From assembly GCF_003011885.1 (NCBI RefSeq), contig NZ_PXXO01000009.1, forward strand, positions 1 through 64,000: 64,000 nt of DNA, read 5' to 3'. Both the position numbers and the translations under genes were made by a program. The notes beneath the pieces were generated by a model. It worked only from the letters and a program-made list of their open reading frames with translations. It did not search any database and was not told the origin of the DNA. This document shows positions 44,754 through 54,037 of this stretch, piece after piece. Each line of letters begins with the position of its first letter. The stretch's first letter is position 1. This DNA comes from Cyanobium usitatum str. Tous. Its GTDB lineage: Bacteria; Cyanobacteriota; Cyanobacteriia; PCC-6307; Cyanobiaceae.

Positions 44754-45207
44754 TACAGGTAATTGCTAGCTAGACACCACTCTGACAGCCCAAGCAGGGT
44801 TAGGTGGTGCGGTATGTTCATCAACTGTGCCATTGATATGTGCCCGACCGCTAGCCGGGCCTCCAGATCACGGCGCACGATCACCAGTGGTGGTGATCGT
44901 CCTCGGCCAGCACGGTTCCAGCAGCTTTAAAAGGTTGCAGGTCCCGTCGGGAAACTGCCAGAACGCATTGCTCTCACGTCTGTTGAGTCCAGTCCGGTTC
45001 CGATAAGTCCCAGCCGCGCTGATCCGAATCAGATCAGCCTCGCTAGCCCTTGGAAATCGCAACCCGTCGATGGAGGCCCAAGCTTCCGCGGCGAAGAGCG
45101 GCCCCTCGGCCGAGCCAGGCAAAATCCTGACCGCTTCAGTTTCACCGTCGTGCATGAGCCCCTTGCTCACTGCGCCCGGTGGTCCAGCTGGCGTTGTTTC
45201 CCCTCCT
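44754..45207. promoter_or_regulatory. 454-bp divergent control region ndhN / rplC leader
   Basis: This holds promoters for ndhN (minus) and the ribosomal protein operon (plus). Structures seen: a 9-bp perfect hairpin CGATCACCA-GTGG-TGGTGATCG at 44878-44899, a 6-bp hairpin CTGATC...GATCAG at 45019-45037, and GCCCG...CGGGC near 44842-44860. The rest, up to the rplC ATG, reads as a long untranslated leader. No -10/-35 pair is certain and no convincing coding frame is present; minus-strand frames here have no family resemblance. Confidence 0.5.
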
Positions 45208-45855
45208 ATGTCTATCGGCATTCTTGGGAAGAAATTGGGCATGTCCCAGTTCTTCAACGACGAGGGCAAGTCCATCCCGGTCACCTTGATCGAGGCGGGT
45301 CCTTGCCGCATCACCCAACTCAAAAGCACCAGCACCGACGGCTACAACGCCGTTCAGCTTGGTTTTGGCGACATTCGCGAAAAGCTCGTGAACAAGCCAG
45401 CCAAGGGGCACCTAGCCAAATCTGGTGATGAGGTCCTGCGCCACCTGAAGGAATATCGGGTCGACAGCGTGGATGGCCTTGAGCTGGGTGGCTCCATCTC
45501 CGTGACGGCCTTTGAGCCTGGTCAAAAGGTTGATGTGAGCGGCGACACCATGGGCCGTGGCTTTTCCGGCCTCCAAAAGCGCCACGGCTTCAGCCGGGGC
45601 CCCATGACCCACGGTTCCAAGAACCACCGAGAGCCTGGCTCGATCGGCGCCGGCACCACGCCGGGCCGCGTCTACCCCGGCAAGCGCATGGCGGGCCGCT
45701 ACGGCGGCAAACAAATCACCACCCGCGGCCTCGTCATCCTCAAAGTGGATGTGGAGCGCAACTTGCTGGTAGTGAAGGGTTCGGTGCCCGGCAAGCCTGG
45801 CGCCCTGCTCAACATCCGCCCGGCGAACCGGGTGGGCGCCAAAGCCGGGAACTGA
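45208..45855 (+). CDS. rplC: 50S ribosomal protein L3
   Basis: First gene of the large ribosomal operon. The 215-residue protein begins [20 protein letters not shown], and has [40 protein letters not shown] and [18 protein letters not shown], all strongly conserved in L3. L3 organises 23S rRNA domains near the peptidyl transferase centre. ATG 45208 is the family start; the frame is open well upstream without conservation. There is no rpsJ before it, as usual in cyanobacteria. Confidence 0.98.
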   Translation: MSIGILGKKLGMSQFFNDEGKSIPVTLIEAGPCRITQLKSTSTDGYNAVQLGFGDIREKLVNKPAKGHLAKSGDEVLRHLKEYRVDSVDGLELGGSISVTAFEPGQKVDVSGDTMGRGFSGLQKRHGFSRGPMTHGSKNHREPGSIGAGTTPGRVYPGKRMAGRYGGKQITTRGLVILKVDVERNLLVVKGSVPGKPGALLNIRPANRVGAKAGN

Positions 45856-45866
45856 GGAGAAAACCA

Positions 45867-46502
45867 ATGGCTAATTGTGTAATTCGCGACTGGCAAGGCA
45901 AGGAGGCCGGCAAGGCTGCCCTTGAACTCAAAGTTGCTAAGGAATCGTCTGCCACAGACTTGGTGCATCGCGCCGTGGTGCGTCAGCTGGCAAACGCCCG
46001 TCAGGGCACGGCCAGCACGCTTACCCGCGCTGAAGTAGCCGGTGGCGGCCGCAAGCCCTACAAGCAAAAGGGCACAGGACGGGCTCGCCAAGGCTCGATT
46101 CGAACCCCCCTCCGCCCCGGCGGTGGTGTGGTGTTTGGTCCCAAGCCCCGCAGCTACACCCTGGCGATGAACCGCAAGGAGCGTCGCCTGGCCCTGCGCA
46201 CCGCGTTGATGAGTCGCATCAACGACATCACCGTGGTCAAGGGCTTTGGCGTTGGGCTCGATACTCCCAAAACCAAGGAAATCACCGCCGGCCTCGGCCG
46301 GCTTGGTATCGAAGCCGGCACCAAGGTGCTGGTGGTGCTCGACGGAGCCTCCGAGGCCGTGCGCCGCTCGGTGCGCAACCTCGAGAAGGTCAAGCTGATC
46401 GCTGCGGATCAGCTCAACGTGTTTGATTTGCTCCACGCCAACAAGTTGGTGGTGAGCGAGGAAGCACTCGCGAAGATTCAGGAGGTCTACGGCGATGGCT
46501 GA
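45867..46502 (+). CDS. rplD: 50S ribosomal protein L4
   Basis: The 211-residue L4 has the extended-loop region [19 protein letters not shown] and [20 protein letters not shown], with the globular C-terminal part [20 protein letters not shown]4 lines the exit tunnel, and in E. coli it also autoregulates its operon. It follows rplC by 11 bases and ends 8 bases inside rplW. Confidence 0.98.
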   Translation: MANCVIRDWQGKEAGKAALELKVAKESSATDLVHRAVVRQLANARQGTASTLTRAEVAGGGRKPYKQKGTGRARQGSIRTPLRPGGGVVFGPKPRSYTLAMNRKERRLALRTALMSRINDITVVKGFGVGLDTPKTKEITAGLGRLGIEAGTKVLVVLDGASEAVRRSVRNLEKVKLIAADQLNVFDLLHANKLVVSEEALAKIQEVYGDG

Positions 46503-46797
46503 ACGTTTTTCGAGCCGGCTTGCGGATGTGATCCGTCGGCCGCTGATCACCGAGAAGGCCACCCGGGCCCTCGAGCAGAACCAGTACACCTTTGAGGTGG
46601 ACCATCGGGCTGCAAAACCCGATATCAAGGCTGCCGTTGAACAGCTGTTCGACGTCAAAGTCATCGGCATCAGCACCATGAATCCCCCTCGCCGCTCCAG
46701 GCGGGTGGGCCGCTTCGCCGGCAAACGTGCCCAAGTGAAGAAAGCAGTGGTGCGCCTCGCCGAAGGCAATGCCATCCAGCTGTTCCCTGAGTCCTGA
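46495..46797 (+). CDS. rplW: 50S ribosomal protein L23
   Basis: A 100-residue L23 with [37 protein letters not shown] and [19 protein letters not shown]. It sits at the tunnel exit where trigger factor and SRP dock. The start overlaps the rplD stop by 8 bases, indicating coupled translation. Confidence 0.98.
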   Translation: MAERFSSRLADVIRRPLITEKATRALEQNQYTFEVDHRAAKPDIKAAVEQLFDVKVIGISTMNPPRRSRRVGRFAGKRAQVKKAVVRLAEGNAIQLFPES

Positions 46798-46812
46798 GGG
46801 GTCTGAAAAGAA

Positions 46813-47676
46813 ATGGCTATCCGTAAATACCGACCCATCACCCCCGGCACCCGTACCCGTGTCGCCAGCGACTTCTCTGAAGTAACTGGCCGCGAACGGG
46901 AGCGAGGCCTGGTGGTCGCCAAACACCGCCGCAAAGGTCGCAACAACCGCGGCGTGATCACCTGCCGCCACCGCGGCGGTGGTCACAAGCGCCTCTACCG
47001 CATCGTCGACTTCCGCCGCGACAAGCTCGGAGTCGTCGCCAAAGTGGCGGCCATCCACTACGACCCGCACCGCAACGCCCGCCTAGCGCTGCTCTTCTAC
47101 GTCGATGGCGAGAAGCGCTACATCCTTGCTCCGGCTGGCATTGAGATCGGACAGCAGGTGATCTCTGGACCCGAGTCGCCGATTGAAACGGGGAATGCCC
47201 TGCCTCTTTCTGCCATCCCCCTCGGCTCCAGCGTCCACAACGTCGAGCTCTATGCCGGTCGGGGCGGCCAGATGGTCCGCACGGCTGGTGCCAGTGCCCA
47301 AGTGGTTGCCAAAGAGGGCGACTACGTAGCCCTCAAGCTGCCTTCCACCGAGGTGCGCCTTGTGCGCCGCGAGTGCTACGCCACCCTTGGTGAAGTTGGC
47401 AACTCCGAAGTGCGCAACACCAGCCTGGGCAAGGCTGGTCGCAAGCGCTGGCTTGGTCGCCGGCCTGAAGTGCGTGGATCGGTGATGAACCCCTGCGACC
47501 ACCCTCACGGTGGTGGTGAGGGCCGCGCCCCGATCGGACGCTCTGGGCCGGTCACCCCCTGGGGCAAGCCTGCCCTTGGCTACAAAACCCGTAAGCGGAA
47601 CAAACCCAGCAATCGGTTTGTGCTCCGGAAACGTCGCCGTACCTCCAAACGGAGCCGTGGCGGACGCGATTCCTGA
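46813..47676 (+). CDS. rplB: 50S ribosomal protein L2
   Basis: A 287-residue L2, one of the most conserved proteins, needed for subunit joining and peptidyl transfer. It starts [20 protein letters not shown]; the peptidyl-transferase-associated loop [19 protein letters not shown] is intact, as is [15 protein letters not shown]. It has normal length and basic C-terminal KRSRGGRDS. Confidence 0.99.
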   Translation: MAIRKYRPITPGTRTRVASDFSEVTGRERERGLVVAKHRRKGRNNRGVITCRHRGGGHKRLYRIVDFRRDKLGVVAKVAAIHYDPHRNARLALLFYVDGEKRYILAPAGIEIGQQVISGPESPIETGNALPLSAIPLGSSVHNVELYAGRGGQMVRTAGASAQVVAKEGDYVALKLPSTEVRLVRRECYATLGEVGNSEVRNTSLGKAGRKRWLGRRPEVRGSVMNPCDHPHGGGEGRAPIGRSGPVTPWGKPALGYKTRKRNKPSNRFVLRKRRRTSKRSRGGRDS

Positions 47677-47711
47677 TGATCAACACCGCTTTGCTGTTCG
47701 CTTAATCAACC

Positions 47712-47987
47712 ATGGGACGTTCGCTCAAAAAAGGACCGTTTGTTGCCGACAGCCTGCTTCGCAAGGTTGAAAAGCAAAACGGCGCAGATGACAAGTCCGT
47801 GATCAAAACCTGGTCACGTGCTTCCACCATCCTGCCGATGATGATCGGCCACACCATTGCCGTTCACAACGGCAAATCCCATGTTCCCGTCTACGTGACG
47901 GAACAGATGGTGGGCCACAAACTCGGGGAATTTGCCCCCACCCGCACCTTCCGGGGCCACATCAAGGATAAGAAAGGAGGCCGCTGA
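47712..47987 (+). CDS. rpsS: 30S ribosomal protein S19
   Basis: A 91-residue S19 with [43 protein letters not shown]-type core ([18 protein letters not shown]) and [18 protein letters not shown]. It binds 16S rRNA in the head of the small subunit with S13. Confidence 0.99.
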   Translation: MGRSLKKGPFVADSLLRKVEKQNGADDKSVIKTWSRASTILPMMIGHTIAVHNGKSHVPVYVTEQMVGHKLGEFAPTRTFRGHIKDKKGGR

Positions 47988-47991
47988 CGCT

Positions 47992-48345
47992 ATGGCAAAC
48001 ACACCTTCCAACCAGGCTCTCGCCCACGGCCGCTTCATCCGCGGTTCCGTATCCAAGGTGCGACGGGTTCTCGACCAGATCCGCGGCCGCAGCTATCGCG
48101 AGGCCCTGATCATGCTCGAGTTCATGCCTTACCGCTCAACCGGCCCAATCACCAAGGTGTTGCGCTCGGCTGTGGCTAACGCCGAGAACAATCTCGGCCT
48201 AGACCCCTCGACATTGGTAATCGCTTCAGCGATCGCCGACATGGGTCCCTGCCTGAAGCGCTTCCGCCCACGCGCCCAGGGTCGTGCCTACGCGATCAAA
48301 AAACAAACCTGCCACATCAGCATTGCTGTGGCTCCTTCCACCTAA
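47992..48345 (+). CDS. rplV: 50S ribosomal protein L22
   Basis: A 117-residue L22: [26 protein letters not shown]-like [32 protein letters not shown], and the tunnel loop near [21 protein letters not shown] 47992 is chosen; the frame opens earlier at 47932 inside rpsS. A GGAGG Shine-Dalgarno lies upstream. Confidence 0.98.
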   Translation: MANTPSNQALAHGRFIRGSVSKVRRVLDQIRGRSYREALIMLEFMPYRSTGPITKVLRSAVANAENNLGLDPSTLVIASAIADMGPCLKRFRPRAQGRAYAIKKQTCHISIAVAPST

Positions 48346-48364
48346 CCCCCGAGGACACCGAAAG

Positions 48365-49093
48365 ATGGGACACAAGATCCATCCAACCGGCCTGCGCCTG
48401 GGGATTACCCAGGATCACCGCTCGCGTTGGTACGCCCCCAGTAAGACCTATCCAATCCTGCTTCAGGAAGACGACCGCATTCGCAAGTTCGTCCATAAGA
48501 AGTACGGCGCCGCAGGCATCAGCGACGTGCTGATTGCCCGTAAGGCAGATCAACTGGAAGTTGAACTCAAGACCGCCCGTCCCGGCGTGCTTGTTGGCCG
48601 TCAGGGCAGCGGCATTGAGGAGCTACGTACCGGCATTCAGAAAACCCTCGGTGATGCCAACCGTCAGGTGCGCATCAACGTGGTGGAGGTAGAGCGGGTC
48701 GATGCCGACTCGTTCTTGCTGGCTGAATACATCGCCCAGCAACTGGAGAAGCGCGTTGCCTTCCGCCGCGTCATCCGCATGGCCGTGCAACGGGCCCAGC
48801 GGGCTGGCGTGCTCGGCCTGAAAATCATGGTGGCTGGCCGACTAAACGGCGCCGAGATCGCCCGGACCGAATGGACCCGGGAAGGTCGCGTGCCCCTGCA
48901 CACCCTGCGTGCCGACATCGACTACGCAACCAAACTGGCCAGCACCACCTACGGGGTGCTGGGTATCAAGGTGTGGATTTTCAAAGGCGAGGTGCTGCCT
49001 GGCCAGAAAGAGCAGTTGCCCGTTGGTGCTGCGCCCCGCCGCCGGACCAGCCGGCAGCCGCAACAGTTTGAAGACCGCTCTAACAAAGAGTGA
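48365..49093 (+). CDS. rpsC: 30S ribosomal protein S3
   Basis: A 242-residue S3. N-terminal [22 protein letters not shown] domain with [19 protein letters not shown], and C-terminal [20 protein letters not shown], plus a basic tail ([15 protein letters not shown]). S3 contributes to mRNA entry and helicase activity of the ribosome. ATG 48365 fits the family N-terminus; the frame is open to 48284. Confidence 0.98.
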   Translation: MGHKIHPTGLRLGITQDHRSRWYAPSKTYPILLQEDDRIRKFVHKKYGAAGISDVLIARKADQLEVELKTARPGVLVGRQGSGIEELRTGIQKTLGDANRQVRINVVEVERVDADSFLLAEYIAQQLEKRVAFRRVIRMAVQRAQRAGVLGLKIMVAGRLNGAEIARTEWTREGRVPLHTLRADIDYATKLASTTYGVLGIKVWIFKGEVLPGQKEQLPVGAAPRRRTSRQPQQFEDRSNKE

Positions 49094-49109
49094 TCCGGAG
49101 CCCTGAACC

Positions 49110-49553
49110 ATGCTGAGTCCAAGACGCGTCAAATTCCGCAAACAACAGCGAGGCCGCATGCGCGGTGTCGCTACCCGGGGCAACACGATTGCCTTCGGGG
49201 AGTTTGCATTGCAGGCCCAGGAATGTGGCTGGATCACCTCCCGCCAGATTGAAGCCAGCCGCCGAGCCATGACCCGCCACGTCAAACGCGGCGGCAAGAT
49301 CTGGATCCGGATCTTCCCTGACAAACCAGTCACCATGCGCGCCGCCGAAACCCGTATGGGTTCTGGTAAAGGCAACCCGGAATTCTGGGTGGCCGTAATC
49401 AAACCGGGCCGCATTCTGTTTGAAATGGGTGGCCCTGAAATCACCCCCGAGATCGCCAAGGAAGCCATGCGCCTGGCGCAGTTCAAGCTTCCTCTCAAGA
49501 CCAAATTCCTGAGCCTGGCGGATCAGGAAATCGCAGCCCCAGTGGAGGCCTGA
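49110..49553 (+). CDS. rplP: 50S ribosomal protein L16
   Basis: A 147-residue L16: [59 protein letters not shown] and [21 protein letters not shown]16 helps position A-site tRNA. It ends 3 bases before rpmC. Confidence 0.98.
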   Translation: MLSPRRVKFRKQQRGRMRGVATRGNTIAFGEFALQAQECGWITSRQIEASRRAMTRHVKRGGKIWIRIFPDKPVTMRAAETRMGSGKGNPEFWVAVIKPGRILFEMGGPEITPEIAKEAMRLAQFKLPLKTKFLSLADQEIAAPVEA

Positions 49554-49556
49554 CCG

Positions 49557-49781
49557 ATGGCAAAACCCAACATCGCCGATGTGCGCAAGCTCACCGGTGA
49601 CCAGATCAACGAACAGGTCAACGCCACCAGGCGTGAACTGTTTGAGTTGCGCTTCCAGCAAGCCACCCGCCGGCTGGAAACTACTCACCGCTTCAAGGAG
49701 GCTCGCATCAAGCTGGCCCACCTGATGACGGTGCAGCAGGAGCAGCAACGCTCCGCCGCCACGGCTGCTTCAGCCTCCTGA
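49557..49781 (+). CDS. rpmC: 50S ribosomal protein L29
   Basis: A 74-residue L29 with [39 protein letters not shown] and a short Ala/Ser-rich tail. The two long helices match the L29 hairpin fold at the tunnel exit. The small gene lies tightly between rplP and rpsQ. Confidence 0.96.
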   Translation: MAKPNIADVRKLTGDQINEQVNATRRELFELRFQQATRRLETTHRFKEARIKLAHLMTVQQEQQRSAATAASAS

Positions 49782-49797
49782 TACCCCCTCGATCCCC

Positions 49798-50049
49798 ATG
49801 GCACTCAAGGAAAGGGTCGGCACCGTCGTCAGCGACAAGATGGACAAAACGGTGGTGGTGGCGGTGGAAAACCGCTTCCCCCATCCCATCTATCAAAAGA
49901 CGGTCAGCCGCACCACCAGATACAAAGCCCACGATGAAGCGAACAGCTGCAAAGTGGGTGACCGGGTTCGCATCACCGAGACCCGCCCGCTCAGTCGCAC
50001 CAAGCGCTGGACCGTGGCCGAAGTTCTCACCAACAGCACCGCCGGTTGA
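49798..50049 (+). CDS. rpsQ: 30S ribosomal protein S17
   Basis: An 83-residue S17: [58 protein letters not shown], an OB-fold 16S rRNA-binding protein of the primary assembly set. Confidence 0.98.
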   Translation: MALKERVGTVVSDKMDKTVVVAVENRFPHPIYQKTVSRTTRYKAHDEANSCKVGDRVRITETRPLSRTKRWTVAEVLTNSTAG

Positions 50050-50061
50050 GGAGAACTCCTA

Positions 50062-50427
50062 ATGATCCAACAAGAAACCTATTTAAACGTCGCTGATAAC
50101 AGCGGCGCCAAGCGCATCCAATGCATCCGGGTGCTCGGCACAAACCGTCGCTACGCCCACGTGGGCGACGTGATCGTGGCAGCCGTCAAGGATGCCATGC
50201 CCAACATGGGTGTCAAAAAATCGGATGTGGTCAAAGCCGTAGTGGTGCGCACCAAAGCCACCCTGCGCCGTGACACCGGCAATTCAATCCGGTTTGACGA
50301 CAACGCAGCCGTGATCTTGGGTAACGACAACAACCCCAAGGGAACCCGAGTCTTCGGCCCGGTTGCCCGTGAACTGCGCGAGCGCAACTTCACCAAGATC
50401 GTTTCCCTCGCTCCGGAGGTCATCTGA
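50062..50427 (+). CDS. rplN: 50S ribosomal protein L14
   Basis: A 121-residue L14, [59 protein letters not shown] and [20 protein letters not shown]. It forms an intersubunit bridge and binds silencing factor RsfS in other bacteria. Confidence 0.99.
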   Translation: MIQQETYLNVADNSGAKRIQCIRVLGTNRRYAHVGDVIVAAVKDAMPNMGVKKSDVVKAVVVRTKATLRRDTGNSIRFDDNAAVILGNDNNPKGTRVFGPVARELRERNFTKIVSLAPEVI

Positions 50428-50428
50428 A

Positions 50429-50785
50429 ATGGCGACCGCAACTCCCAAGGCAAAACCCGCTGAGCGCATCAAGATGCGCGTCAAAAAGGGTGACACCGTC
50501 CAGCTGATCTCCGGCAAGGACAAGGGCAAAACCGGAGAGGTGCTACGCACCCTTCCCTATGAAAATCGTGTCGTAGTGCAGGGAATCAACCTGCGTACCC
50601 GCCACGTCAAACCCACCCAGGAAGGCGAGAGTGGCCGCATCGTGACCGAGGAAGCCTCTGTGCATGCCTCGAATGTGATGCTCTACTCCAGCTCAAAACA
50701 GGTGGCAAGCCGCGTTGAAATCGTGGTGGAGAAAGACGGCACTAAAAAGCGTCGCCTCAAGAAGACAGGAGAAATCCTCGATTGA
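50429..50785 (+). CDS. rplX: 50S ribosomal protein L24
   Basis: A 118-residue L24 with the KOW motif in [40 protein letters not shown] and [18 protein letters not shown]-like end. ATG 50429 starts one base after the rplN stop; earlier frame to 50363 lies within rplN. The protein carries a short Ala/Thr/Lys-rich N-terminal extension. Confidence 0.97.
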   Translation: MATATPKAKPAERIKMRVKKGDTVQLISGKDKGKTGEVLRTLPYENRVVVQGINLRTRHVKPTQEGESGRIVTEEASVHASNVMLYSSSKQVASRVEIVVEKDGTKKRRLKKTGEILD

Positions 50786-50892
50786 GCTCCAGAGGCGTGC
50801 CCCGCGAGCACTCGCGCAGGCCCCGCCAACTTCAACTCCAGTCCCTGTCAGCCTTCTGACCCAGACCAGAAGCGCACCCCCCTCTCCCCGTC

Positions 50893-51432
50893 ATGTCACT
50901 GAAAAAGCGCTACCGGGAGTCGATTCAGCCCAAACTCCTAAAGGACCTGAATCTCTCCAATATTCACGAAGTTCCCAAGGTGGTGAAAGTCACCATCAAC
51001 AGGGGCCTCGGCGAAGCGGCCCAGAATGCCAAAGCCCTCGAGGCCTCAATCACCGAAATGGCCACAATCACTGGCCAAAAAGTGGTGGTGACTCGAGCCA
51101 AAAAAGCAATCGCCGGCTTCAAAATTCGCCAGGGGATGCCAATCGGTGTCGCCGTCACCCTGCGTGGTGAGCGGATGTATGCCTTCCTGGAGCGCCTAAT
51201 CAATCTTGCTCTGCCCCGCATCCGCGACTTCCGCGGTGTGAGCCCCAAGAGCTTTGACGGCCGGGGGAATTACACCCTGGGGATCCGCGAACAAATCATT
51301 TTCCCTGAGATCTCCTTCGACAAAATCGATGCGATCCGGGGGATGGACGTCACGATTGTGACCAACGCCCGTAACGACGAAGAGGGCCGGGCCCTCCTCC
51401 GCGAGATGGGAATGCCGTTCCGCAGCAACTGA
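50893..51432 (+). CDS. rplE: 50S ribosomal protein L5
   Basis: A 179-residue L5: [78 protein letters not shown] and [19 protein letters not shown]. It contacts 5S rRNA and P-site tRNA. A 107-base gap separates it from rplX, larger than elsewhere in the cluster. rpsN, found next in E. coli, is absent. Confidence 0.98.
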   Translation: MSLKKRYRESIQPKLLKDLNLSNIHEVPKVVKVTINRGLGEAAQNAKALEASITEMATITGQKVVVTRAKKAIAGFKIRQGMPIGVAVTLRGERMYAFLERLINLALPRIRDFRGVSPKSFDGRGNYTLGIREQIIFPEISFDKIDAIRGMDVTIVTNARNDEEGRALLREMGMPFRSN

Positions 51433-51451
51433 GCCCTCTTCGGACCCGACC

Positions 51452-51853
51452 ATGGCCAATCACGACCCAATTTCAGACATGCTCACCCGCATCCGCAATG
51501 CGAGTGAGAAGCGCCACGAAACCACCAAGATTCCTGCATCCCGACTGGTGCGTAACGTCGCCAATGTGCTGCAGCAGGAAGGCTTCATCGCCGCAGTCAC
51601 CGAAGAAGGTGAGGGCGTCACGAAGCACTTGGTGCTTGAGCTCAAGTACAGCGGCAAGCATCGCCAGCCCACGATTCGCTCTGTCCAGCGAGTCAGCAAG
51701 CCAGGCCTGCGCATTTACAAGAACAATCGCCAGTTGCCCAAAGTTTTGGGCGGCCTGGGAGTTGCCATCATCTCTACGTCGAAAGGGGTGATGAGCGACC
51801 GCGATGCCCGTAAGCAGGGCGTCGGCGGCGAAGTGCTCTGCTACGTCTACTGA
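51452..51853 (+). CDS. rpsH: 30S ribosomal protein S8
   Basis: A 133-residue S8: [60 protein letters not shown], and [21 protein letters not shown]. In E. coli it represses the spc operon, and such control here is possible but unproven. It starts 19 bases after rplE. Confidence 0.98.
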   Translation: MANHDPISDMLTRIRNASEKRHETTKIPASRLVRNVANVLQQEGFIAAVTEEGEGVTKHLVLELKYSGKHRQPTIRSVQRVSKPGLRIYKNNRQLPKVLGGLGVAIISTSKGVMSDRDARKQGVGGEVLCYVY

Positions 51854-51870
51854 ATCTGGGAGATTGATCC

Positions 51871-52410
51871 ATGTCTCGTATTGGTAAAGCGCCGATTCCC
51901 CTCCCCGACAAGGTGAGCGTCAGCCTCAATGGCTTGGCAGTCACCTTGAAGGGTCCTAAGGGCGAACTCAGCCGCACCCTGCCCGAAGGGGTGCAGATCT
52001 CCCAGGACGGCAACACCCTGGTGGTGAGCCCCAGCAGCGAAACCCGTCGCTCCCGCGAGCGCCACGGTCTCTGCCGCACGCTTGTCGCCAACATGGTGGA
52101 AGGCGTCAGCCAGGGATACACCCGCAAGCTGGAAATTATTGGCGTTGGCTATCGCGCCGCCGTCCAAGGCACAAAGCTTGTGGTCTCAGCTGGCTACAGC
52201 CACCAGGTGGAGATGGTGCCCCCCGAGGGCGTCACCTTCGCCGTAGAGGGAAATACCACCGTGTTTGTCTCCGGTGCCAACAAGGAATTGGTGGGCAACG
52301 AAGCTGCCAAGGTGCGTGCCATTCGTCCGCCTGAGCCTTACAAGGGCAAGGGCATCAAGTACGAGGGTGAGCGCATCCTGCGCAAGGCCGGTAAGACCGG
52401 TAAGAAATGA
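51871..52410 (+). CDS. rplF: 50S ribosomal protein L6
   Basis: A 179-residue L6: [59 protein letters not shown] and [20 protein letters not shown]. It binds near the sarcin-ricin loop. Normal length, 17 bases after rpsH. Confidence 0.98.
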   Translation: MSRIGKAPIPLPDKVSVSLNGLAVTLKGPKGELSRTLPEGVQISQDGNTLVVSPSSETRRSRERHGLCRTLVANMVEGVSQGYTRKLEIIGVGYRAAVQGTKLVVSAGYSHQVEMVPPEGVTFAVEGNTTVFVSGANKELVGNEAAKVRAIRPPEPYKGKGIKYEGERILRKAGKTGKK

Positions 52411-52442
52411 GGTCTGCCTGAGCGTCGTTACCCTGTATCGCA

Positions 52443-52808
52443 ATGTCATCCATCTCCCGCAAACAGCAGACCCAGAAGCGTCACCGCCGCCTGCGTCGTC
52501 AGCTCACTGGCACGTCCTCCCGTCCCCGGTTGGCCGTGTTCCGCTCCAACAACCACATCTACGCGCAGGTCATCGACGACGACGCCCAGAACACCATCTG
52601 TGCGGCTTCGACCCTCGACAAGGACCTGCGCACCAACCTCGACGCCAGCTCTACCTGTGATGCCTCCGTGGCGGTAGGCGAGCTGGTAGCCAAACGGGCG
52701 CTCGCCCAAGGCATCCAGCAGGTGGTCTTCGATCGAGGCGGCAACCTGTACCACGGCCGGGTCAAGGCCCTGGCTGACGCCGCCCGGGAAGCGGGCCTTC
52801 AGTTCTGA
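52443..52808 (+). CDS. rplR: 50S ribosomal protein L18
   Basis: A 121-residue L18: [60 protein letters not shown] and [20 protein letters not shown]. It binds 5S rRNA together with L5. Confidence 0.98.
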   Translation: MSSISRKQQTQKRHRRLRRQLTGTSSRPRLAVFRSNNHIYAQVIDDDAQNTICAASTLDKDLRTNLDASSTCDASVAVGELVAKRALAQGIQQVVFDRGGNLYHGRVKALADAAREAGLQF

Positions 52809-52822
52809 TCCCTGCTCTCACC

Positions 52823-53476
52823 ATGACCGAAACCAACGATCAAGTTCAGTCCAACGACATCCCGGCCGCGTCGGATGTACCTGCTGCTGCCGAAGGCCAG
52901 CAGGATCGCCGCGGTGGTCGGGCTGAAGGCCGAGGCGGCGATAGCCGTCGCGGTGGCGGCCGCGGGCGCGACAACCGTCGCGGCCAGGAGCGCGACTCCG
53001 AATGGCAGGAGCGGGTGGTGCAAATCCGCCGCGTCTCCAAGACCGTTAAAGGCGGCAAGAAGATGAGTTTCCGGGCCATCGTTGTCGTTGGCAACGAGAA
53101 GGGCCAAGTAGGTGTGGGCGTCGGCAAAGCCGGCGACGTGATCGGCGCCGTCCGCAAGGGCGTAGCCGATGGCAAGAAGCACCTGGTCAAGGTGCCCCTA
53201 ACCCGTCACAACTCCATCCCTACCCTCAGCAACGGCCGCGACGGTGCCGCCAGCGTGCTGATCCGCCCGGCAGCGCCCGGAACCGGGGTGATTGCGGGCG
53301 GCTCGATCCGCACGGTGCTCGAATTGGCCGGCATCAAAAATGTGCTGGCCAAGCGCCTCGGATCCAAGACCCCCCTCAACAACGCCCGCGCTGCGATGGA
53401 GGCATTGGCCGGCCTTCGCACGCACAAGGAGACCGCCAAGGAGCGGGGCATCTCCCTAGAGCAGATCTACTCCTAA
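52823..53476 (+). CDS. rpsE: 30S ribosomal protein S5, with RGG-rich N-terminal extension
   Basis: S5 acts in translational accuracy near the mRNA entry. The conserved core, from [20 protein letters not shown] (residue 61) through [20 protein letters not shown] and [20 protein letters not shown], is complete. The protein is 217 residues against about 167 in E. coli. The extra N-terminus is a disordered-looking acidic stretch followed by repeated RGG/GRG units (residues 29-55), typical of RNA-binding RGG tails. rpmD, next in E. coli, is missing as usual in cyanobacteria. Confidence 0.97.
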   Translation: MTETNDQVQSNDIPAASDVPAAAEGQQDRRGGRAEGRGGDSRRGGGRGRDNRRGQERDSEWQERVVQIRRVSKTVKGGKKMSFRAIVVVGNEKGQVGVGVGKAGDVIGAVRKGVADGKKHLVKVPLTRHNSIPTLSNGRDGAASVLIRPAAPGTGVIAGGSIRTVLELAGIKNVLAKRLGSKTPLNNARAAMEALAGLRTHKETAKERGISLEQIYS

Positions 53477-53485
53477 GGCCTCGTC

Positions 53486-53935
53486 ATGACGTTCAATCTC
53501 CAGTCTCTCAAATCCAACCCTGGCGCCCGGCGCCGCAAGCTCCGCAAGGGTCGCGGCATTGCTGCGGGCCAGGGTGCCAGCTGCGGTTTCGGCATGCGCG
53601 GCCAGAAGTCCCGTTCGGGTCGGCCGACCCGTCCTGGCTTCGAGGGTGGCCAAATGCCTCTCTACCGCCGCATCCCCAAGCTCAAGCACTTTGAGCTGGT
53701 CAACCAGAAGGAGTTCACGATCATCAACGTGGCCAAGCTCGCCGACTGCAAAACCGGCAGCACCATCAGCCTCGATTCCCTGGTGAAGGATGGTCTCGTG
53801 ACCAGCCCCAAGCACCCCCTCAAGGTGCTTGGCAACGGTGAACTCTCCGTCAAGCTCACCGTGCAGGCCGCCGCATTTACTGCCAGCGCCCGCACCAAGA
53901 TCGAAGCTGCCGGTGGCAGCTGCGAAGTCATCTGA
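53486..53935 (+). CDS. rplO: 50S ribosomal protein L15
   Basis: A 149-residue L15: [60 protein letters not shown] and [21 protein letters not shown] strong terminator-like hairpin follows before secY. Confidence 0.98.
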   Translation: MTFNLQSLKSNPGARRRKLRKGRGIAAGQGASCGFGMRGQKSRSGRPTRPGFEGGQMPLYRRIPKLKHFELVNQKEFTIINVAKLADCKTGSTISLDSLVKDGLVTSPKHPLKVLGNGELSVKLTVQAAAFTASARTKIEAAGGSCEVI

Positions 53936-53966
53936 TCGCCTTGCGGGCCTCCGCCCTAAGGTCTGA

Positions 53967-54017
53967 GCCGTCCAGTCGAGCCCCGGGCACGCCACGGGTC
54001 TTGATGGGCGGTTTTTT
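53967..54017 (+). terminator. Rho-independent terminator between rplO and secY
   Basis: A long hairpin pairs CCGTCCA (53968-53974) with TGGGCGG (54005-54011), continuing inward (TCGAGCCC / GGGTCTTGA with one mismatch), and is followed at once by six T. It lies 20 bases before the secY ATG. It would end or attenuate the ribosomal operon here. Confidence 0.75.
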
Positions 54018-54037
54018 CATGTCCATCACACGCCGCC

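Noticed and set aside
44868-45335. 155-codon minus-strand frame in the rplC leader
   Set aside because: It overlaps the rplC start and shows no recognisable domain.
45699-46961. A long (420-codon) minus-strand open frame opposite rplC, rplD, rplW and rplB
   Set aside because: It is the antisense of four highly conserved ribosomal protein genes; the open frame is a by-product of high GC and codon bias, and it has no family-like sequence.
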